From: Isoetes taiwanensis
Taxonomy: Eukaryota; Streptophyta; Lycopodiopsida; Isoetales; Isoetaceae
DNA: 64,000 bases
Direction: 5' to 3'
Assembly (NCBI GenBank): GCA_021234155.1
Contig: JAJEKV010000054.1
Location: 3,495,062-3,559,061, forward strand
Shown here: one piece after another, positions 32,687 to 43,600 of the stretch
Layout of the letters: each line of letters opens with the position of its first letter
How positions within the stretch are numbered: position 1 is the stretch's first letter
Position numbers and translations under genes: made by a program
The notes under the pieces: generated by a model
The model's input: the letters and a program-made list of their open reading frames with translations, nothing else
What the model was told of the DNA's origin: nothing
Database searches by the model: none

Positions 32687-33899
32687 ATGCCGACGATCAA
32701 AGGGGAGGGCTGGAGGATTGAGATCGCTGTTAACCGAAAAGAGGATCACAAATTTGTGTGCGAAAATCCAGGTTGTGGCATTTCCTACTTCAACCCTAAC
32801 ATTTTTGCCCTACATTTGGAAGCTCATGGACTGCCAGAGTTTTCCAACACTTTAGTTGATCATCCCGTTGATTGGAAGAAAATTTTGATTTTACAATCAG
32901 TACAGTCTGAGTACGAATCAATGTCCAAGTCATTTCCAGATTCAAGTGTCTTGAAACCCCTTCTGGCCCATCTTCTTGAAGCCAATCCTCTAATAGCGCA
33001 AGATTTTGGCATTGGAATATTTTGCAACGCTGAGAACCTAAACCTTCTCTTAGAGACCAGTTCCTGTGATAGAGTTCAATGCATGATAACTTTTTACCTG
33101 AACTCCATCAGAGTTTGCTGCCGAAGAAATGGCGGGAACGAAGTTAGTCAAGCAATAAGTGGGCTTGCAGAAGTCTGGAATTTAGAAAGCTGGTCTGCAG
33201 GAGAAATGGAGCGGAAGAAGCAGGTGACTAAGCTTCGTGATTGGTTGCAACTTGAGCAGCAGAGAGCAGACTTAATGGATAAGCAGACATGGATAGAAAA
33301 AAGGGTAGAAGAGATATACTTTAAATGGCAGGGAGCTACTCTGCATGGAGCACAAGAGGTTAGTTTTTTAATGTTAGGCTTCTTTTCCGCCGCCAAGGCC
33401 GCTTAGGGATTATATTACTCTAAGGGCTAATATTTTAATTGCGCAGAACGAGCAGGCTATTCAGAATATGCATGCTGAAGTAGCAATAGGAGAAGAAGAG
33501 GAAGAAGAAGACGATGAGATCATGATTATAGAACCAATAAATGCAAAAGTCCAGGATAGAAGTAGTCAGCATCAGCCTGATGGTCTAAATACTCATGAAA
33601 AGTTGCCTATGGATACTGAACAGACTACATCTCCTTTGCAACAAATAATCCAGCACAATACTGAGGATAAGTCACTGGTTTTTGAAGTGGCAAATGAAGA
33701 AGCAGCTTTGCCAGACAAACCTCCAATGTTAGAAATGCTTGCTGCCCAAGTGGAAGAAGCTCCAATAATGGAGCCAGAAGCAGAAAGGTTAATTGCAGAC
33801 ATAGACTTGAATAGAGTACAAATGCAAGAATGTAACGATGAAGCTTTTCCAGTTGCAGATGAAAACACAGGAGCGAATGGAAGATCATCATCACAGTGA
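32687..33899 (+). CDS. C2H2 finger / coiled-coil / acidic protein, two exons, unrecognised family
   Basis: Exon 1 runs from ATG 32687 (in-frame TAG at 32660) to 33358. The intron 33359-33446 (88 bp) begins GTTAGT and ends GCGCAG. Exon 2 runs from 33447 to TGA 33897; the phase is zero and the product 374 residues. Residues about 25-46 form one C2H2-like finger (C-x4-C-x12-H-x3-H: CENPGC, then H-LEA-H). A mainly helical middle is followed by a likely coiled coil (KKQVTKLRDWLQLEQQRADL, WIEKRVEEIYFKWQ). Exon 2 opens with a Glu/Asp run followed by IMIIEP, which fits a SUMO-interacting motif, and the rest is acidic and probably disordered. A single finger could bind nucleic acid or protein. I do not recognise the family. 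Near the 3' end another frame reads HHSEHSGKPKRSRPWSPREN with a basic NLS-like core, so the annotated stop may reflect a 1-nt indel. The gene is not in an obvious TE. Confidence 0.7.
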
Positions 33900-35224
33900 G
33901 CACAGTGGAAAGCCAAAGAGGAGCAGACCCTGGAGCCCACGCGAAAATCAAAATACAGGAGGAAGGTGATGCCATCTATTCTATGTGCATCTCTTTCTTA
34001 TGGAACTAGGTATAATAACATTATGTTACAAGGAGGAGGAGATTGATTTAAAACAGAACAAAAAATAAGAAGGAAACAAAAAGGAAGGTAAACAGAAAAG
34101 GTGATCTATAGGTTTCATCCCAGGCATGGCTTTGCAACCGCAATGAGGATGGTGATTGTGAAATTTATGCTGAAGTTTTAAAAACTTTCTTTTATTAGAT
34201 AGATCTGACTTTTATGGCTGTAGCTATCGTCCGCCAGTACATATTCAGCTATAGCTTTGTAGTTGTAAATTGACGAAGCATATATTATTAATTTTGGCAT
34301 GGGATCAGCTGCCAAAGACACAATACCTAGTAAATATGAGAGCCAAAAGCGAACTAACATCACAGCAGAAGTGAACATTAGTCTGGGTCAGGCTTGGGTG
34401 CACAGTATGAAACGAGAGAAGTGCCATTAATGCTCCTGTTAAACATTTTGCAGATTAGGTCTCCTGTTTTCAATGACAGGAATGCCAAACTCTAAAATGG
34501 TTTGGCTAAAGGCTTACCAAACCTCCCAAGACAGAAGAGTTATGATGCATCTACTCCTGAGACCAGACTTACTTAGACATGATCGTGGCATATGTATGTG
34601 GAGAAATTTTGTACTATTGATATAGTGGAGCTTTGAAGAGAAAATGCTGCAGAACAATAATAGAAGCCAAATCGGCAGGAGAAAAAGGCAAAGTTCAGAT
34701 TTTCAGTTTTATTACAGTGAATACATCATTAACTAATAATACTATTAGTGTGATTTAAAAAGAGTTTTGGTAAGATAAAATTCAGCAAGAGTGGAGACAC
34801 AAAATTGCTTTTAGCAATCCTTTTTTAACAAGTGTATGCTATATAAAGGAGCCATATTCAGTAAACAAAACGTTTAGGAAGATTACATTGCTCGAGTTTT
34901 GAAGTTGTATGTGGTTTTGTTATGAGGTGATAATATATAGACGGTAGAAATGTAATGTTTAGTAAATGCAAGTATATATTTATAACGAAGTTTTAGACAG
35001 AAATTGTACACGCTCACTATTATATGAAGAATTGGATTTTCTTGACCGCCATAATGGGACCATATTCCACATCTTTTTAGCTGATCCTCTTCTTGGCCCG
35101 TGAGGATAAAGCACTACATTAGCTTGTACTGTACAACACTAAAATTTGCCACAATTGCAGACACAGATTCATTGGAACATTCAGCTCCTGGTAATTCTCA
35201 ACTTCCTAACATGGGACAGATCCA
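33900..35224. other. Spacer between two convergent genes
   Basis: It holds the 3' flanks of the plus-strand finger gene and the minus-strand S13 gene. The first 60 bp may still be coding in a shifted frame, ending near a possible donor GGAAG|GTGATG at about 33967. Otherwise it is AT-rich with no recognised feature. Confidence 0.45.
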
Positions 35225-35694
35225 TTAACGTGCCTTCTTCTTGCCTGCAATTTGGACCTTCTTTTTTCCTTTTCTTGTGCGTGCATTGCACTTTGTATGC
35301 TGCCCCCTGACTGGCAGATTCATTATGTGCCGTCTCCCTCGATAACACTGGATGTCTTTCAGACGTTTGATTGCAAGGTTTGTAAACCGTCGCTGTGGTT
35401 ACACATCCAAGTAACTAAGGGCATATCCAAACAAGTAAAAACCTTAATTCAGATTACTTACCAGGTCGCCCTCAATCATATATTTTGAGAGTTCGTCTCT
35501 GAGTCGTGTGAGCTCTTCTTCTGAGAGCTCCCGAGTGTGTTTATTTTCGATTCCACAATCCAACAAAACCTGCCGAGATAAGGTTCTGCCAATTCCATGA
35601 ACATACTGTAAGGAAGATTCTATTCTTTTGTTATTGGGTATTTCAACTCCTCCAACACGAGCACAACGGATATTCAGCACAGGAAGCTTCAGAG
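35225..35694 (-). CDS. RPS13: Plastid 30S ribosomal protein S13, nuclear gene, last two exons
   Basis: On the minus strand one exon spans 35694-35462 and ends EGDL at donor CTG|GTAAGT. The intron 35461-35393 (69 bp) ends CCACAG. The final exon spans 35392-35225 and ends TAA. Joined in phase zero it gives the S13 core: [24 protein letters not shown] with the helix-turn-helix start, [38 protein letters not shown], and the basic tail [20 protein letters not shown]13 sits in the head of the small subunit and touches the P-site tRNA and the 50S subunit. [11 protein letters not shown] is the start of mature plastid-type S13, unlike the mitochondrial form. The exon opens at a likely acceptor (AATGCAG, ending 35695), so the transit peptide must lie in an exon further upstream (above 35695), which I could not find. 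The GTG at 35680 is not the true start. The gene looks intact in the part seen. Confidence 0.85.
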
Positions 35695-36237
35695 CTGCAT
35701 TGTACAGACAAGTCTAAGTTCTTCTAAACAGATGAATAATAGCAAGGAGCAATGGAAAAGTTGTAAATCTGCATCCACAAGTAAGCAGCTAGGTTTCCCA
35801 ATATATTCATTCCTTTTCGTTTTTCTTCCCTCTTTTAACAGTTCATCAAATACAATTAATATCATGTATATCCACATTGTTCACATTCGGTGCATGTTAT
35901 GGACTGCGAGAACAAGTACATCATCATTCTGAAATTATGATGTTTTACATATTCTCCCTAAACCAATTTGAGTGGTAATAAGCACGTGAAAGGACATCAA
36001 CCATGGCAGCAAAGAATGAGAGCAGAAACATATCAAAGCAGTCGGGTGTCCCGAAACTTTAAGGTGGAATTTAAAAGAACATAAAAGCTAACAGACTGAC
36101 AACTCTGGCGCTGGACTTCAATCTTGTCCACAGGACTCAGATCCTTTGTCCACCTCATATTGTGTGATGTTCCGACTATAAAAATACATTCAATGAAGCA
36201 ATTAACATAAATTTTATTCATTTTTGGAACTAAGTAG
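35695..36237. other. Upstream intron or flank of the S13 gene
   Basis: AT-rich, with no transit-peptide-like minus-strand exon recognised. If the S13 gene is functional this is probably intron sequence. Confidence 0.4.
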
Positions 36238-36882
36238 CATACTCAAGCCGACATTTTATGCTACTCGGTCAGGTTCACGAGCAGGTCTAGACTACATGCT
36301 GGCCAAGTTAGCAAGGGAAGGTTATGATGGCACATAGAGATATATACACTATAACCAAGCATCATTCCCTATACATCCTAATATGGACAGCAGAGGCAAG
36401 TCCCCAATCTTCATACAAAAGTCAGTGCAGAAGCTATTCAGGATGTTCAAATTTACTGCTCTACAAGTTCTGCTTTTTATTTGCAATCATTTCTAGATTA
36501 ATATTGTATGTTGGTATAACTTACTCAAGCCGACATTTTGAGATATTGGGCAGGGCATTGAGGCCAAGTTACCAAAGTAAGGTTATGATGGCCCTTAAAG
36601 ATATATATACTATAACCAAGAGTCAAAGAAGATGCTGCATTTAGCATACATCCTTAACAGGCTATGGACAGCAGAGAACAGACCCTAATCTTGTCATAAA
36701 AATCACAGGTGCAGAAGCTAATCACGATGCTCAAATCTAATGCTTTACGAGTTCATTATGGTCTCAAATGTTATATCCCCCATAATGTACATAGTAGAGC
36801 TGCTGTGACACTGGAAAATTCTCTGCTTTTTAAACGCTACTAGTTTTCAATCAATTCTAGATTAATATACTATGTTGGTATA
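36238..36882 (+). repeat. Tandem duplication, units of about 285 and 360 bp
   Basis: Unit 1 (36238-36520) and unit 2 (36521-36882) share ACTCAAGCCGACATTTT, AAGGTTATGATGGC, AGATATATA.ACTATAACCAAG, GGACAGCAGAG, GTGCAGAAGCTA and TCTAGATTAATA.TATGTTGG in the same order. Unit 2 has an extra insert near 36750-36830. No coding capacity is seen. Confidence 0.8.
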
Positions 36883-38600
36883 AATAACGCCTACCTGGTG
36901 GCCGCTGGCTCGTGCATTTGAGATGACTTTGAGCCAAAGTAATAAGAGCCATATACTACAAGAGAGAGCAAGCCATGCAACCACTCGTCCGGCTAAGATA
37001 AGGAAACGCCCAATTTCGCTTTACAAAAATATATAATCAGGCCTCGAATTCAGAGTTTTGCATTAACGAGCAGAAATCCCGCTCGTTATTTATACTTAAT
37101 AGTATTGTTAAGAGTAGAATAGAATAAGTTTTTATTGTTCATGGTACCAATTGGCTGCTGATAAATGCGAGGAAGCAAAGATACATCGTCCGGGTTAAAA
37201 ACCTAATTTACGCTTATTTTATAAAATTTCAATTCCAAATCGACACCTACTGGTTATATCGTTAAACGGAAATTCTGGGAGGACCCCCTTAATTTCTAAC
37301 CTTGTAAATAATGAGGTCAAGTAGGATGAGAGGGAAGTGCCTGGGAGCTTTTATAGAAAGTTGATGTAAATACTGAAGATCCATCGAACTGTAATTTCCA
37401 CACCTCGATTGTAGCTCGGATAGTTTAGTAGTGTTCAGAATCAAAGGTTAGTATTGCAATGAGCTCTAACTTAGATTATTGTCAATATGTGTTTTGGCTT
37501 ACACATATTTTGTTGATGCGTATTTTGTCAATTGTAATTTTTGGTTACTATTGTCAATATGTATTTTGTCAATACGTATTGTCAATACATATTTTAGCCC
37601 ACTCTCAAATATTCAAGTGAAGCTTTGGATGTATCTCTACTAAGGGTCCATAATATTGGCGTAAATGTCAATCAAATTTCTTCTATGCATAAAAATTATG
37701 TCCGATTCTTATTCCTTTAATCACTGCACTAATCTTGTTGATCGTAATGGGTGTTCTCCAAGACATTCAAGGTTGAGTGGCTTTTTGACCGACATACAAA
37801 AGCGATTGATGGTCGTGGATTCGCGATTCATGGCCTTGATTTTATGAGAGAGATGTACTCCTATGTCATTCATCCCAATACCCGTAATCCATCTTTGAGC
37901 GTTGCCAAGCATGATTGGGTAATTTGGTACCTGATGTCTGCAACGCTTTTTCACTTCGAGATCTCCAAGAGGAGACATCTTGGTGCAACCACCCTAGGTT
38001 TCAGAAGACCGTAAAGCCTCTCGTGTGTGTCATCTCCATAAAGCAATTTACGGCTTGCAACAAGATTCTAGAGCATGGTTTTAAATTTGAGAGTGTTCTT
38101 CGTGATCCGCAATTTCAATCCTCCTTCAGTGATTCGAATGTGTAAACATCCGTCAACATGGTAAAATTTGAACCTCATTTTTGCACATGGATGACCTCCT
38201 TTACTGGTAATGATCGCCCTCATAATTCGGACTGCACGGTGTAGTGCGGTTAGTTTTTAGTCTGCAATTTGTGCAAGTCATCGATTAGCAATAGTTGCTT
38301 CGATGATCATTAGCAGTAGTTGCTTCGACGATCAATATCAGTCTTTCTTGTTCATGTTTCTCCTTGGCAGATTACCATTCTTGTTCTTGTCATTCTGTTT
38401 CAATTACTTGCAAATATCCAACCACATCTTGTCAAGGAGTGTTGAACATGATTTCGACATTGACATCATATTAGACAATCTACAAACTATAATACCAGAA
38501 CAAAACTTTCATTTCGTGTGTAAAAGATACGAGATAATTCTCATTCTAAGTCCGAAGAATATACTAATGTTTGAGGCTGCAATATATTAAGGCATGAGAA
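36883..38600. other. Spacer with an unrecognised open frame
   Basis: A frame at 37751-38014 reads EWLFDRHTKAIDGRGFAIHG and HDWVIWYLMSATLFHFEISK, and another at 37915-38145 overlaps it. They may be a damaged transposon-type protein but I recognise no domain. A 27-bp tandem pair (ATTAGCAATAGTTGCTTCGA and ATTAGCAGTAGTTGCTTCGA) lies at about 38284-38336. At 37110-37190 the text resembles 18555-18640. Confidence 0.35.
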
Positions 38601-41600
38601 ACATCCACGAGGACGAAAATTATATCCCTCCTATATAAAGTACTTCGTTTCCTTATCTATTTTCTTCTACTAATTTTTCAAAGATGACACGGTCTTTGAA
38701 TTAAGAAGTAATGATTTATGATGCATTTATGGCCTATAAATCTGATTGCCCGATTTTTCTTCCTTACTAATCATTCTGGAATATGACACGCAGGCCTCTC
38801 AAAAATTAAAGCACATTTATGGCCTTAATTAGGCAAGGGGAAGAGGGACATGTGTGTTTGGTTTCAATAAATCATGGAACTTAAGTGATAGAGATATTAC
38901 ATACAAAACCAGCCTGTAATTGATACGGGCAATTGGCTTGTATGCGACATATATTCCTCCATTAATTATGTAATGTATAACTGATACGTGTCGAACGAAT
39001 ATTTGAAACCATCATGGTTTAAATATATTGAATTGACACATGGTTTATTTGGTGTAGATTACAATGGATTTGTATTTATATGTCTTATTCTTATTTATGC
39101 AGAACGACTTTTTGAATAATTACTTTTCTTCCTTACTAATTGGGCAAAAGCAACATCGCAGGTTCGCTTCAATATTCCAAAAATCGCGGAAAACCTATGA
39201 TATATTATTAGACAAAGCCTAAGTTTGCAATTATCATGTGGGCGTGATCCCTTCCTTGGGTGTATATGCACATGATATTCCACCATTAATTATGTAATAT
39301 ACGTATCGATCTATGCATTAATTCTATCATTTGAAATGTAATAAATTACTTCGGGATTAAAGTATTGAATTAACACATTACTAGTTAGGAAAGCGGCTAC
39401 GCTTTAGTAACAATTTGAGAGGTGGTTGTTTCATTGTTGTCTAGAATAAATAAATGTGTGGCCTAAAGGGGCAAGGTAATATAGAGTTGAATTGAAGAAT
39501 GTTCATCGTCCGCGATTGCTTTTAAGAGATAAAGATAAAAAATCACTAAGTAAAAATTATGGATTTGATCCTTTCAAATGTTGAATGAGATGTTAGGTAT
39601 GTCAGTTCATATGATTTTTCTAAATACAAATGACTTATGATGGAGGATTGGCAGTTTTAGCAAACCATATAGAAATTCCTGTGTTGGTAAACGTGAATAG
39701 CAACATTTGAAGTTAAGGAATAAGAAGAAGTGCCCGCCGAAGTTCTAGAGAGAGTGACGCTTTTAGCATTACTCATGAGATTTTATTAGGATGAGTATGC
39801 CTTCATGGCTGTGGAACAAACCGAGTCCCTAATTTTGAACCACACCTATAGGAAAGAATTAAATGGACAAAAATGTTGCCAAGTTTTGCATTGCATATTA
39901 TGAAACATGGAAGGTATAATACATGTATCAGTGGTTTCGAAATGTAGCACTGGAAATGTAGAAGTAAGGAAACATTGCAAAGCGCAAAGACCATAGCTAG
40001 GACAGTGCAAAACTATTATTCCTGACTGGCATTGGACGTTGGACACAGAGAAGATAAAGCTGATGATCATGATATTGCACATTTTTTATTACTTTTCATA
40101 GATGAACTATTTCATCTTAATTTTGTAAAGAACCATGCCCAATATAAATGATATAAGCCCAGAACAAAACCACTAGGAACCTAAACAACATTTGAGTTCA
40201 TATATAAATCAAATTTCAATGAAGAATCTTTTAGAATTCATCTGATCTGAAGTGTGCAAGAAACTTTAACCCACTAATAATATTTGAACCTATTCAACTA
40301 ACGGGGCCCACTGCTCACCAAACATAACTAAATAATTTGAAATAGTAAGAGAACAAATTTGGGGAGCAAGTGAAATAACCTTTGTGATGCACGACTGCTT
40401 TTTACTACATCCTGTTTATTTTACAAATATTACATTACATGAGAAAGTAATGCTTTGAGGACCGTAATTCTTCCTTGGAGATTACACATCATGAATATAA
40501 TAGAGGGAATTTACTTACATCGGAAGTTGATGGCTTAAGAAATGTTGTCATTGATGGTTTAGATAAATGCCTACGTTGTTTTATGAAATGAAAAGTCAGC
40601 CTGCTGAATTTTGCATTGGTTGAAGGCATGTACTGGTTTACACCAAAATGGCATATGGTTCAAAAAAGAAATTGCAAAAACAATCAAATGTAAATATTTA
40701 GATTCAGCAAAATATGTTGTCCATAGGAAATGTTTGCATTTTTGTTATTAATTTAGATTCATGTGTTGGCAAAATATGTTCGTCGATAAATGTACTATAA
40801 TGTGATTGAATGTGCGAATGGAATGCGGTGCCCTAATCTTCTAGAATAGCCTGTAAATCCCAAAATAGAAACTTAACAATACAAATTAGCTCCTCATGGA
40901 AACCATGCAACACGCTTCTAAATGCTGCCCAAAGATTCCATCATAGCATGAATAAATCAATGTCTAATAGTTCAAGATGATGTCGATACCTAAGTAAACA
41001 CTCGCAACTACATTGGGCATGAGACAAAATAAAACAAATTTATAAGGAGATTAACGTTGAAAAAGATTGTTAAAGAGAGGTGAGATAATGAATCATAAAA
41101 CCATATCAATATAGGAAACCAATATCTCTTAAAGTTTGGATAGCATGAGTTATTAGGTGAAGCCTCGGCTACGAAACTTCATGAGAATCATTCTGATACT
41201 TTGATTTCACCAAATGAGGTATGAATAGGTCATCTAGATTGACATATTGAAATTGTAGAACCACATCTTCTTGTGCTTAGGAGATGTTAACATTAGGAGG
41301 ATAATAGAAATGCCGATATACATCTGGGCCCTAATGCTTCATTGCCATTGAAGAATCTTCGCATCATGAAATGTTGACAGACTCCGGCTTCAGAAGGCTT
41401 CTATTGCCATAACCTTCGATCCCAACCGCACCAATGTGCCGTGAACACCCGGCATAGAGTTTATTCTCGAAAGCAAAGTCAACAAAATTGCAATCAGGAC
41501 ATGCGTACATAGAGCGATGAAATCAATGTTGATTTACGAAGAATATAACACATCGAGAATACAAAGAATATTCGAATATATTTACTATCAAAGGAGATGT

Positions 41601-43600
41601 AACCATTCAAACATACACAATGTGGATTTCGGCGCGAATGAATAGGAAGCAAAAGAGTGCACAGCGAATGGATAGATCTGCATTGTGTTAGATGAGTTGA
41701 AGAGACTTTATTCTCATAAAGAGCTGCTTGAGGACCTATAGCCATCAACCGTAATAACTCATCGCCATATTAGACTTAACCTGGGCGATGGCTCATCTCG
41801 AAATTAGATTTGATAAATATAAAACAAATAGAACTTATACGCGCCTACATTGCAGTAGACCGGCTTACAGATGAGCAATAATAATTTGCCTAGTGTCAAT
41901 AGTTAATGTGCTTCCAGTGATCCTTCGTGACAGCAAAAAGTCGCAATCTAAGCCCATGCATGCCGCCTTGCTGCCAAATTAGAAGTAATGTATTAAATTT
42001 AAATGGGGAAGATAACCCATATACTAAACATGTTATGAGTATTTGGAGAAGCTAAAATAGAATACATCGAAAGAACAACAGAAAGTAACTATATGTAACT
42101 GCTGTGGACAAATCTAGCTATTATTATGATACACAGCCTCAAAGGCCGTGGCTTCTAAGTGCTTGTTATCAATACAAATTCATGTAATAGAGAATTAATC
42201 ATTAATCCGATGATAATGTGTTCAGACAACTGAGTCTTTATGCCCAAATGTGTCAAGCATATATAAGGTAAAGAGAGCTACATAAGGTTCTCGCGGCCAC
42301 CAATGTCTGTAGGTATTGGTCTCAAGGGTAGAGTTTATTCTTAAAAAGAGTGCTTAGGAAGTCCATAAAGGACGCCAATTTATAATTATGGACCTGCAAA
42401 GTCAACAAAATTCATAATTGTAGGCATGCGTACATAGAGCACACGTAAACCATGAAAATGTCCCTAGTAAAATGGAGTATGGACATTTTTGAAGCAACCA
42501 AGTAGGATCCGTTTTTACCTGCTCCAAGTCTCCATCATTGCCTTTTTATGGCTCGTGAAGGGTAGCTCTAAAGTGCATGAATAGCATTTCATATACTGAA
42601 GGATAAAATGCAAATACAATAGAGAATTAATCATTGATCTAATGGATAAGGAGCAAAGCAGGAAGATACAACAAAAATTGATAATTGTAGACAATGAACT
42701 TGGAAAGATAGTCTTAGAAAGGACTCACCCTGTGGAAGTTATGAGTAGCCACACCTTTGGCGCACAGAATCGTGTGTTCTTATCAGAAGTTGTTTGATTT
42801 GTGTGTAAATGGTGAGAATTCGACGGCTTCAAGCTTTCAGTCGATTGCTATATCCCGCATGCATGGAGGTGCGAGCCAATAGTAAGTGCTCTCAAGAAAT
42901 AACAATGGATTTGATCTCATATATAGAACTATACATGACAACTCGTATCCTACGGTTGATAATCTTATACACAAAACGAAATCACAAGCTAAAGACAAAG
43001 AAAAGAGATCCAAATCATAAAACTGTGGCCCATCCAAAACTGCTCTAGAGTTAGAACCCCGCATTGTTTTAAAGAGGATGCAGAATGTACACTTGGGATC
43101 ACCATAAGACTTGGTCGTGACATAGCCCTTTCCACGACATTGCGAAAAGCTACACAATACTGATTAATCGTGCTAGGAGTCCGTGCCACCAAACCTTGGG
43201 GATGATCACACACACACCCAGACTAAATGAAGATAGAAGTTTTGAATGTAGATTGGCCAAAACTTGCAAGGAAATATTCTTCGTGGCCTGGCCCGCATGC
43301 CGAGAATGGAACAACCACCGCATGAACTATCCATCATCTCAGCCTCAAACTACAGAGGAAACCCAACGTTAGATTTTGGAGAAACTGACACTTTTACCGG
43401 GACAAAGACCCAAAGTTTAGGAAAATCAACCTAAAAGAAACCGGAGAGACAATAAGCAACAACCCCAAATCTGCATATTCAAGATTCCTAGACATTCAAA
43501 AGTCAATGTGAGAAAAGCAATACATGTTATTTGTGGTAACAAGCATGCCTCTAATGCTCTATGCCCAAGAGAAAGAAAGCTACTGAATGAATGAATGAAT
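38601..43600. other. Long AT-rich spacer with scattered duplications
   Basis: No gene recognised. Local duplications: CATTAATTATGTAAT segments at about 38960 and 39283; TAGAGTTTATTCT with CAAAGTCAACAAAATT and GCGTACATAGAGC at about 41455-41515 and again at 42330-42445; AATAGAGAATTAATCATT at 42187 and 42618. A (GAAT)n run lies at 43585-43602. The repeats suggest old segmental duplication of non-coding sequence. Confidence 0.4.

Noticed and set aside
33593-33975. Minus-strand frames of 115-116 codons opposite exon 2 of the finger gene
   Set aside because: They are antisense shadows of a Glu/Ala-rich coding exon.
35444-35680. A 78-residue S13 protein starting at GTG 35680 and ending at 35444
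   Set aside because: Its last codons are intron sequence and its start is not ATG; splicing to 35392 gives the expected S13 tail.
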